Shown: positions 55,613 through 64,000 of the stretch, piece after piece
Layout: every line of letters starts with the position of its first letter
Numbering within the stretch: position 1 is the stretch's first letter
Assembly: GCF_040869045.1 (NCBI RefSeq)
Contig: NC_090319.1
Coordinates: forward strand, 235,283,832-235,347,831
Reading direction: 5' to 3'
DNA from: Eurosta solidaginis
Lineage: Eukaryota; Arthropoda; Insecta; Diptera; Tephritidae
DNA: 64,000 bases
Position numbers and translations under genes: made by a program
The notes under the pieces: generated by a model
What the model was told of the DNA's origin: nothing
Database searches by the model: none
The model's input: the letters and a program-made list of their open reading frames with translations, nothing else

Positions 55613-56570
55613 ACCGTTTGTAACCTTACAATTTTTCTCTAATATCAATAACAAAAACCATAGTATAAAGCAATATGAGCAATGCTCGCTAATTAAATAC
55701 ATATGTTAATACGAAATATCAGCCTAGAAAAAAGAAGGTTTTTAGTAAGCTTTCGAGCTCCCGAAAATTGCTTTGGTGGAGACACATGGATCGAAGTATA
55801 CAAAGCAAGGAAATGTAGCCTTATTAAGTGTCCGTACGTTTGCTCAGAACATGTTGACAAAACATACACGTTTGTCAATTGATTGCCCAACGGATGGCCT
55901 TAAAAACCGACACCGCAATTTCTGAAGAGTTTAGCATACTTAAACGTAATTTTTATGAAATTGAATGGTCATTAATTGGCTACAAGTCCACGTTTTTTAG
56001 GGAATTGTTAAACCGTTTTATAGGGAGAACATTGCACTGTAGCTCTGCAGGTTAACCACTAGTTATGAGTTATTTTGCCCTTTGTACCAGGGGTCACCTT
56101 GGGGCAAGCCTCTCCTATGCACATTCTGTGCCCTTTTATGTGGCGTCCCACAAGCGTAACAAATTAAACACCTACCACTCACTGCAGACTTTGGGGGTAC
56201 ACTTTTTCTCAATACGCCTTTAGAAATATCCACTGTAGAAGCATGATATAGGGCCTTGCTAGAACAACAAGATTTTTAGTGTATTTTTTTCTGTCAGGGG
56301 TCAAGCTACCATAAAGATATGAGTCATTAACCAATGTATGAGTCATTATCCACTGTTTGTCAATAAAATTGCATGTTTTACTGTATTCTCAATCGATATT
56401 TATGCACATAAATCGTGCTAAAGCATATTATTATTTATTGTCTCAGATGATCATTGCGTTTTCATTCTGAAGGAAATTTCCATCCCGAAAAACCACAATT
56501 TCACCTTAAAGTGTAACGGTATGGCAACGCTTCTAGCAAAGCAATAAACATTATGAAACTTCAAAAATTC
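55613..56570. other. About 1 kb without recognised features
   Basis: Mixed composition, including 'accaggggtcaccttggggc' and 'ccctttgtaccagg'. It has only short unremarkable frames on both strands. No gene, RNA or known repeat could be supported. Confidence 0.35.
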
Positions 56571-56725
56571 TCATTGAGTGGACCTACCTTCTTTTTTATA
56601 CCATGATACAAATATTACAAAGTAAAAACGGTGAGAGTCAAAAGACGTTTGAAAAAGTTTTAAAATTCTCACGGTTCTCATATTTTGTTATTTAATTTTT
56701 ATTTTGTTTTCATTACAAAAAAACC
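56571..56725 (+). repeat. Interspersed repeat R2, copy 2 (partial)
   Basis: Shares 'gacgtttgaaaaagttttaa' and 'ttctcacggttctcat' with 54411-54490, same orientation. Confidence 0.5.
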
Positions 56726-57059
56726 CGAATTCTTAATAGTTGGAGTGTAATCATTTTGGTGGGAAAGTCATCATAACTCTGCCACCTATAGAAAACGTTC
56801 CCCCGTTGCTGAAGGACAACAACGAAGGGAGCAGGACAGGACTTTTAATCGATAAAAAGAAGACTTTGGGTGGGTAAGGAATCATAATGATCATGCGGAT
56901 TCCAGACTTACGTTGTATGTTCCCGCATAAACAAACATCTCGCCACGATCCTCTTCAACAAATCGTCAAGAAAATTATGTGCCTCTATACGACCAGACAT
57001 CAAAATTATGCTCGCCGACTTACGGCCAAGGGGGCGATAAGAGGTGTCTACTAATAATA
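56726..57059. other. Unassigned sequence
   Basis: About 330 bp with no recognised gene or repeat. Confidence 0.3.
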
Positions 57060-57250
57060 ATTTGGCGTGATATATTTGCCAGGCGATTAAAGCAAAATTT
57101 TCCGTTCTATTTGTAGTATTCGCCTTTTCATAATTGTATATAAACCCTTTTTTTTAATAATTTTGATATGAGTTGGCCCATAACTTGAACGTGGGACTTT
57201 CGGTATGATTGACCAGCACACTACTTTTATACCACGGTGGCTGGCTTTGC
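57060..57250 (-). mobile_element. tRNA-derived SINE, 5' part, degenerate
   Basis: On minus: 'ccaccgtggtat..gtagtgtgctgg', then the B-box-like 'gttcaagtt' (57182-57190), then 'catatcaaaatt' and a run of A. The layout fits the head of an abundant tephritid tRNA-derived SINE as I remember it. Several box positions are mutated. Confidence 0.5.
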
Positions 57251-57840
57251 TGTATAGCTGGAAAATTAGGCCTCCACGCACTAATAAATTTTAGTTGGAA
57301 GATGAGGTTCGGCTAAGCCACGAGAAGCTACAGCGTCTAGGTGGGGAAATCTCAACTGTTTGGAAGAAGAATCATTCTCCGATTTAAAAACAATTGGACA
57401 CAATTTAATTTTATTTATTTGGCATTTAAAAAAAGTAAACAAATTTTTTTCAAAATAAAAAAACCCATGATTCAATCACAAGTGGTTTGCTCGGCTGACA
57501 AATTTTTTGACAATTGCAGCCATTTTGCTCCCAAATCGAATTGACATCCGCTAACTGTGTTGTTTCTTTGCGATTTTCAAAAAACTTTAGTAGTAGAAAT
57601 AGGAAGCAATTAGTTTACAAATACTAGATAAGTACTGAACTGCCTAATTCCTTAGAACAATTTTTTAAATTTTATGATGAATTTATTAACTATGCCATGA
57701 TCTATTACTGTGGAACATAGGTAATCCTATGAAAAGTACGGATACCAAAAAATCGTGCACTTTCGTGAAACTATGAACATACGAAATTTAAACCAATTCA
57801 AAATTCATCGTTCAACGTCAAAAACTCGAATAGTAAATCG
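57251..57840. other. AT-rich sequence without recognised genes
   Basis: About 590 bp, with 67-codon and 64-codon overlapping frames on opposite strands (57281-57544) that show no domain. Confidence 0.3.
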
Positions 57841-57989
57841 ATTCACGTAAAAATGCTATTAGTAAATAATGGAGATGCCATAACGAAATGTACTCATTGA
57901 GTATGATAACTTATTCATGCCGTCATTAACATTCGTCTCCATTTAAGAATTAAGATTTATATATGGAATAGTATGTACTTATATACTTA
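57841..57989 (-). repeat. Interspersed repeat R2, copy 3 (inverted)
   Basis: Inverse of 54264-54410. It stops abruptly at the CTAG of the Helitron-like element, while copy 1 continues, so the element interrupts it. Confidence 0.6.
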
Positions 57990-58338
57990 CTAGCCTTTAC
58001 CCCGCGGCCCTGTCCGCAAGAAGAAAATAAATATATGGGCTATTCACGTTAGCCTGCTTACCAAGTTATCTGTTTAAAAATTATTTTTGTATATTGTATT
58101 TTATTTTGGTAATAGGATAAAAAAAGAACTAAATGAGCTGATAACCTGAAAGGCACGCTTAGCAGAATAGTACAATATAGTTTTTTCGAATTAAAAAAAT
58201 ACATATTGTTTTTTAAGTTAAATTAATTTATATGACAGAGGTGAAGGAACTACTATTCATAGAACAAAGGGGTGAAACTACAATTAGCTAAAACCAAAGT
58301 GAATTTTTTAAATGACAATAGTGTTGCTTTTTCGGGTA
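57990..58338 (-). mobile_element. Short non-autonomous Helitron-like element, copy 5
   Basis: 349 bp, minus strand, inverse of 18451-18766: starts tacccgaaaaagcaacact and ends with the GC hairpin and CTAG, followed by T (taagtata). The T-side flank matches R2 copy 1 at 54265, giving one side of an empty site. Confidence 0.68.
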
Positions 58339-58344
58339 CTTGAA

Positions 58345-58432
58345 AAAATAAATAAATGTTAGGCGCGATAACCTCCGAAGAGATTTTTGGCCGAGCTTCT
58401 CTTCCAATTTGCGTCGTATACCTTTTAATTAA
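58345..58432 (-). mobile_element. tRNA-derived SINE, 3' end
   Basis: On minus it reads 'gaagagaagctcggcc..tctcttcggaggttatcgcgcc', then 'taacatttatttatttttt', the 3' end and T-rich tail of a SINE I recall as widespread in tephritids. The 5' part is missing. Confidence 0.6.
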
Positions 58433-58643
58433 ACGGTTTTATTTAGCTTGACTTGACAGGCCGGCAGCAGGGCCGCACGGCCGTTGTGAACAAATATTGT
58501 AATTGAAATTTAAGTAACTTCCCGATAAGCTACAAGCTTGAAACTTGGAATATAGTTCAGAACCCGATGGCAATGCAGTAATAAGAAGAAATATTTCAAA
58601 AATTCGTATTTGTGGGCCGATTTGTTTCACATTTGGAACACAT
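58433..58643 (+). repeat. Left part of tandem repeat R3 (host of the second LOA element)
   Basis: 'aattcgtatttgtgggccgat' and 'catttggaacacat' match the monomers at 63052-63260. It ends with the target copy aacacat at 58637-58643. Confidence 0.65.
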
Positions 58644-58750
58644 AGGATAGGATAGGTTAGGTGGTAGCTGCCCTGATAAGGATAGCTCACTTGGACAACA
58701 CGAAGGTCCGTTGTGATACCACATACACCAAAAATAACGGTGACTTAGAT

Positions 58751-61060
58751 CTAGCTACTTAGAGAATCATTGGGTAGCAACGATAAAGCTCCGAATGATA
58801 CCGATCTCAACTTTGGATATATCCTCGGGAGATCTAAGTGAGTCGTGACCGAAGTACTTTCGCCTAAGTCTGGCAAAAGCTGGACAATCAAGCATAAAGT
58901 GGTTTGGTGATTCCACCTCATCATAATCTCCATACAGCTGCAGCAGGATGGAGTTTCCAGTATATTGAGACGTACCGCATGGATACCCATGGGACAGTGC
59001 CCTGTCAAAACCCCAATGACCATTGATATGTGAGCCTTAGTGAACCCAATTATTTCAGCAGACCTCCTGCCATCCACTTTTGGCCAGAAAGATCTTGCTA
59101 CACTGCAAGACGTGGTATCCGCCCAACGTTTGCTGAGCTGATTCGAGGCCCAGCTATGGAGGAGCAATCCACAGGTGGCCAGCGGGATCCCGAAATCCCT
59201 ACAGCCATCTTCATCCGGTTCAGTTGTACCGATGCGGGCTAAGAGATCCGCTTGACAGTTACCCGGGATATCACTATGGCCCGGGACCCAGATAATCTTA
59301 ATTGTAAAATAATTCGATGCAATCGCAAGCGAGGTCAGGCACTCCCAGACCACCCTCGATCGCACTGTAGTTGAGCTCAAGACCTTGATAGCCGCTTGGT
59401 TATCAGAGTAGATGTTAAATTCCCTAACCGTGGTAGCACTGGATAGCATTCCATCCACCGCATCCTTAATCGCAGCAATTTCCGCTTGGAATACACTGCA
59501 GTGATCAGCCAACTTAAACTTGCGGCTTAAATTTAGCTCTTGACAAAAGACCCCCCCACCAACCTTTCCATCAAGCTTTGACCCATCCGTGAACCAGTTA
59601 ACCGGTCCCATGCCCCAGATAATTCCTCTTCCCCAATCCTCTCCCTCTGGAATAACTGGGGAGAAGGTTGTATAGGGAGCAGTTATCGGCATACAGTAGT
59701 CCATTCTGTCCGGGATGAAGTCGAAACTGGTAAGAAGGCTAGAGTGTCCGCGTTCAGAAAGTCTATATCCCATATCACGAAGCCTGACCAACGACCTTGC
59801 CGCGACCGCCTTTTCCGCAATATATACTGGGTATATGTTCAGCATGACGTTCAGTGCCAAGGTAGGTGTTGTTCTGAGAGCGCCACTGATACCGATCAGC
59901 GCCGTCCGTTGCACTGACACTAACATTTTGGAGGTGCTTGCCGTGTCCAGTGCTTTCCACCAGACCAGCACCCCATATAGCAGAATCGGCTTGACCACCA
60001 TCTCATAAAGCCAGTGTACTATTCTTGGCGAGAGTCCCCATCTCTTCCCGATAGCTCCTCTGCAGCAGTACAAGGCAATGGCGGCCTTCCTGGCCCGATC
60101 TTCCACATTGGGTCTCCAGGACAGTTTCTTGTCCAAAACCATCCCCAAATATTTAACCCTATCAGAAAGTACCAATGGTACCCCTCCAATCGAGGGAGTT
60201 CTGAAATCGGGCATCTTATATCTCCTTGTGAAAAGGACCAATTCCGTTTTTCCCGGGTTGACCGCCAACCCACATGATTCAGCCCACCTAGCCACAGTAT
60301 CCAGGTAGCCCTGCAGAACATCGCGCAGGGTGCCCAGAAATTTGCCTCTGACTAGGATAGCGAGGTCATCTGCATAGGCAACCACCCGACAACCATTGGC
60401 TTCCAGCTCCACAAGAAGCTCGTTGACTACCACAACCCAGAGGAGAGGAGATAGGACAGCCCCCTGTGGGGTGCCCCTGCACACCTTCCTCTTAATTATG
60501 GCACCCAGAGCACACTCTTTGTGTTCTAGGGACCCCTCTATTTGCTTTACAATCGAATGGAGAGCCGTTTCCGTCGATCTGCCCTTGCAGTACGCATGCT
60601 GTGAAGCCGACAGTAACCCCCGAGGTATACTTTCCCGTAGGTACAGGTCAATCAACCGCTCAAACGTCTTAAGAAGAAACGACGAGAGACTGATTGGCCT
60701 GAAATCCTTAGGTGATACATGAGAGCTTCTGCCGGCCTTCGGAATGAAAATAACCCTAACCGTGTGCCAAGACTTCGGGATATAGTTAAGCCTGAGGCAG
60801 TTAGTATATATGATGGCCAACCAGCGGCAGGAAATCCCCAAAGACATTTGAAGCTGCGCAGGAATGATTCCATCCGGGCCCGGAGACTTATAGGGCTTGA
60901 ACGACCCTATAGCACAGGTTATTTGACTTTCCCGTATTGGAATGGCAGGCACTTCTGCATGGCCAACGACCGCCGACCATGCAGGCGAAGATCCCTGCGC
61001 AACTGGGACATCGGGAAAATGATTGTCCAGTAAAAGCCTTAGGGACTCCTCGCTACTCAT
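58751..61060 (-). pseudogene. LOA-element ORF2: RT and RNase H (769 codons open)
   Basis: Long open frame. RT has 'KSPGPDGIIPAQL' at 58 and 'SPKDFRPISLSSF' at 116. 'ALGA' at about 186 jumps straight to 'IIKRKVCRGTPQG', so the segment holding motif A (first catalytic Asp) is missing in frame. YADD is present at about 229-232. RNase H has 'FTDGSK', 'FQAEIAA', 'YSDNQAAI' and 'CQADLLA'. The C-terminal finger starts 'CCSCM' but is then read out of frame (near 58935). The product would be a long protein with a dead RT. Confidence 0.82.
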
Positions 61061-61201
61061 CGACCAGTCCCCACCATCATCTCTCAGATACCCCAGAGGA
61101 GCGGGGTTCCTAGAGAGTATTTTTCTAAATCTCGCGGATTCATTGCAGCCTTCTACGTTTTCGCAGAAGCTTCACCATGCATCTCGCTTGGCTATCCTTA
61201 T

Positions 61202-62280
61202 TTAATATTTATAAATCCCCAGACTCACCTTATAGAGCTCCCAGTCCGAGGGTAATTTACTCCTCCTGGCTCTGTTGAAGAGCCACCGACTGGACGCTCT
61301 TAGGTCGTCAAGAGAATCCTTGCCCTTCCCCCTGTAAGTTTTCAATGGGCAGGACAGCTGAAAGGAGCTATTGCTTGCCGAGGTGAAGTTTTCCACCAGA
61401 ACGTCTATCTCAGATTCGGACAGGCCCGAACTAATGATAGGCACCGCAGGCAGTAGCTCTTCCAGCTTCCTACAATACAAGTCCCAGTTAGTACTTTTAG
61501 GGTTCCTAAAAGATATTTTACCGGGACGTTCTTCGTTCACTGAGAACTGGATATATCGGTGATCAGAGAAGGAGTGCTCGTTGAGAACCCTCCATCCATA
61601 TATCCGACCTTCCAGTTCTCTACTAACCAGGGTGAGGTCCAGGACCTCCTCCCTTACCGCAGTAATAAAAGTCGGGTCATTCCCCCTATTACATATACAA
61701 AGTCCCTCATCTACAATAAAAGTAAATAAAGACTCACCTCTAGTGTTGGTATCCGAGCTTCCCCAAATGCTATGATGGGCATTAGCTTCGGCACCGATAA
61801 TCACGCCAACACCTCTCCGCCTTGCTTCAGCGGTGATTTCACCCAGTATCGCAGGTGGTGGTCCCTCTACGTCCCCGTGGGGCATGAATAAAAGCTTTAA
61901 TCTCTTCCCTTACCGCAGTAATAAAAGTCGGGTCATTCCCCCTATTACATATACAAAGTCCCTCATCTACAATAAAAGTAAATAAAGACTCACCTCTAGT
62001 GTTGGTATCCGAGCTTCCCCAAATGCTATGATGGGCATTAGCTTCGGCACCGATAATCACGCCAACACCTCTCCGCCTTGCTTCAGCGGTGATTTCACAC
62101 AGTATCGCAGGTGGTGGTCCCTCTACGTCCCCGTGGGGCATGAATAAAAGCTTTAATCTCTTTTTTAACAAGCACACAGGATATATGCCTACTTGCCTCC
62201 CCATGCACCAAGGTGTTGAATTTTCCAGTCCTTAATCCAGAAATTTTACTGCCGTTACTACTCAGCCACAGCTTTTTCAA
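61202..62280 (-). pseudogene. LOA-element ORF2: endonuclease part with tandem duplication
   Basis: 61885-61202 carries 'GAEANAHHSIWGSSDT' (the usual Asp of GADAN replaced by Glu), 'RNPKSTNWDLY' and 'SFSDHRYIQF' (catalytic SDH). The N-terminal part is then repeated at 62204-61839 because of a 256-bp tandem duplication. 256 is not a multiple of three, so the duplication breaks the frame. It is separated from the RT part by a frame change at about 61200-61060. Confidence 0.78.
61651..62162 (-). repeat. 256-bp tandem duplication inside the LOA element
   Basis: 61651-61906 and 61907-62162 are almost identical; I see one substitution (cacccag against cacacag). Recent local duplication. Confidence 0.85.
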
Positions 62281-62789
62281 GGCAGAGCAACAAATTTGCG
62301 GAAGCCGCCTTAGAGTGCTGAAGATTGATTTGACGGATTTCCATCAAAAGCGCTCTTCTTCCGCACCCCATCATTGGCGGATTCGTAATAGTCTTGTCCA
62401 TTCTAAAAAAGTCCCCCCTCAAGGCCGCTATCCGGAGCCGATTGTGTAGTCGCCCTTTAACGGTCTCGTGGTTATCTATGCTACGCAGGGAGGCTACGCG
62501 AGGGTTGACGCATTACCTTATGAGTAATGCGTTCAGAGCCAGACCGGACGCGAAGCGGGAAAATCTTCAACCGCACCTACACCACCAACTTAACGGCGAC
62601 GGAGCCGGAACGTAACTTGAGGCCCGCCACGGTTTTAACCAGACGTGGGCAGGTGCAGCATTAGCCTACCAGCCATTTCGGTAGCGTTTCAAACCGACCT
62701 ACTAAAGTGGCAGAATACCGCACCTACCAGCCCAAAGTCATCAAGTCCAAATTTAATGTCAAATCAAAGCCCTAAAACAGTCCAGTTCG

Positions 62790-63014
62790 TCACCGTTGTG
62801 TACCGATCTTGACTCTTAAAGAGTCCTGCCTCCCCTGAGCTCGGCACAATGACTCAGGGGGTGCGGGTTTTATCGAGTTGTCCTCTCTAGATCCGCCATT
62901 ATCAGAAGAAGTAGGGGCACCTCGTGCAGGGCGTGAAAAATAATCACGCGTGACATTCGTCACTATGGCCGGTCTAAGACTGAAATCAGTCCCTGATCCA
63001 GAACCTGAAACCAC
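62790..63014 (-). pseudogene. LOA-element ORF1 start, truncated
   Basis: From ATG 63014, 74 codons (starting MVSGSGSGTDFSLRPAIV; Ser/Arg/Pro-rich), then a stop. Position at the 5' end and composition fit the start of ORF1; the rest is deleted or scrambled between 62280 and 62790. Confidence 0.5.
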
Positions 63015-63051
63015 TTATGATATCCAAGCCAAGTATCTTATCCCCCTTTGA

Positions 63052-63260
63052 AACACATAATACATACACAAATAGAAAGCGACTCATGAAAAAAAATCGC
63101 TGCTGGGTGGCGCAAGGATCGAGATATTCAAAAAAATCGTATTTGTGGTCCGATTTGGCTCATATTTGGAACACATAATACATACAAGCATAGAAAGCGA
63201 CCTATTAAAAAAATCGCCGCTAGGTGGCGTAGGGATCGAGATATTAAAAAAAATCAGGGG
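63052..63260 (+). repeat. Tandem repeat R3, right part
   Basis: About 1.5 monomers of about 125-130 bp: 'aacacataatacatac', 'atagaaagcgac', 'ggtggcg.a.ggatcgagata', 'atcgtatttgtggtccgatt'. Starts with the second target copy of the LOA element. Confidence 0.65.
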
Positions 63261-63560
63261 CTGAAACTGTTATTCCTTTTATAATATGAGTCCTTGCAAA
63301 ACTATTAATTTTGGACTTTTAATATATTTGGATCAAGATAAAAATTATTTTCGGATTTTTATTTTTTGAGTCCGATAGAACTAGTTAAAATCGGACTTTT
63401 AAAAATAAAAGTCCCGAAATAAAAGTTAAATCAAGACTTTAATTTTTTAAGGCCGAAATAAAAGTCCCGCTTGATAACAAAGAAATGGCTTATCCGAATT
63501 AAAAAAATTTGTTACCAATCGATTCTCCTGGATTCCTAAAATTTAAAAAGTTTTGGACTT
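63261..63560. repeat. AT-rich sequence with 'aaaagtccc/gtccgat' motifs
   Basis: Repeated 'aataaaagtcccg' and an inverted pair gtccgat/atcggac around 63371-63398. Degraded repeat; class unknown. Confidence 0.4.
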
Positions 63561-64000
63561 TTGAAAATTTCTGTCAATAATACTAGAAATATATCATAAA
63601 CAAGCTAGATCGAAAATCTCGTAGTATAAATGATGAACTTGCAGTGGATTTTTGCAATAAATTTCGTTCCAATACAACTATTAGAGTGAAAATTGGTAAA
63701 GCGCATTCTGCTATGATAGGAAAGCTTTCCAAAAAAATAAATGGTCGTAATCGGTCAGTAGCCACGCCTCTTTCTATATATAGAAATTTCCGCACAGAAC
63801 ATGCAATATTTGAGTATCTAAAGAAGCCACGTTATGTAAATTTGGCATGTAAATTACTAACAGTTGATCCACATAATTTTTTTGGACAATAGGCGTGGCA
63901 CCAACTACTTTCCAAATAAGATTTTTTGGACTTTCAAGTGAGATAACTCGTACACACTTTGTGCAATATTTTTGCAAATTGGTGAGCGAACTTCATATTT
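63561..64000. other. Unassigned sequence at window end
   Basis: Overlapping frames of 70-82 codons on both strands (63583-63892). I recognise no domain and cannot choose a coding strand. Confidence 0.3.

Larger units (their letters stand above)
58644..63051 (-). mobile_element. LOA-clade non-LTR retrotransposon, second family
   Basis: 4.4 kb on the minus strand, flanked by aacacat (58637-58643 and 63052-63058) inside the R3 tandem repeat. The 3' end is 'ctaacctatcctatcctat'. Most of ORF1 and the 5' part of the endonuclease appear deleted (4.4 kb against 5.3 kb for the copy at 43424). Sequence differs clearly from that copy, so it is another family of the same clade. Confidence 0.82.

Noticed and set aside
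57060..58432. SINE head at 57060-57250 and SINE tail at 58345-58432 as one split element
   Set aside because: Both are on minus, but the tail lies 5' of the head in that orientation, so they must be separate fragments.
63583..63892. Opposing 70- and 82-codon frames
   Set aside because: No domain on either strand and no splice or start signals that favour one.

Overview
The window is eukaryotic, AT-rich, and almost entirely repeats and transposons. I see no host housekeeping gene. The transposon families (BEL/Pao, Ty3/gypsy, piggyBac, hAT, LOA-clade and RTE-like non-LTR elements, a tRNA-derived SINE, and roughly 130-bp tandem-repeat elements with 'gtgggcgtgg' motifs) are those of higher flies. 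From memory of repeat families I would place it in a tephritid fruit fly, but no single-copy marker confirms this.

1-18.3 kb is a CpG/GATC-rich minisatellite built of monomers of about 89-92 or 100 bp. It is organised in four macro-units. A complete macro-unit has a non-repetitive leader, a minisatellite core, and a tail of about 0.8 kb. Each tail begins with a short block ending in a GC hairpin plus CTAG|T, the look of a Helitron 3' end. Free copies of that block occur at 18451-18766 and, inverted, at 57990-58338. 18.3-22.9 kb holds foldback elements, tandem repeats, a hAT-type MITE, two possible spliced exons and a broken conserved ORF.

22.9-28.2 kb is a dead BEL/Pao element on the minus strand. 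28.2-30.6 kb is mixed repeat, including an empty-site copy of the repeat that hosts a hAT element 21 kb away. 30.7-41.1 kb is a three-level nest. A piggyBac element (TTAA borders, broken transposase) holds an 8.06-kb Ty3/gypsy element with identical 168-bp LTRs and a 5-bp target duplication. That element holds a 3.38-kb RTE-like retrotransposon with an intact 983-codon ORF and a 13-bp target duplication. 41.4-42.2 kb is a TTAA-flanked piggyBac-type MITE. 43.4-48.8 kb is a decayed LOA-clade element.

49.2-49.8 kb is an LTR-retrotransposon start with a SAP-domain Gag. 50.1-53.8 kb is a hAT element with perfect 8-bp target duplications. 54-58.4 kb is a repeat mosaic with a duplicated start of a possible Gag, a tRNA-like structured segment and SINE pieces. 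58.6-63.05 kb is a second LOA-clade element with a long ORF2 that has lost RT motif A. The rest is tandem repeat and AT-rich DNA.

Only the RTE ORF is intact across its domains. The nesting and empty-site pairs give a relative order of insertion: piggyBac, then gypsy, then RTE; and the host repeat at 49.9 kb, then hAT.
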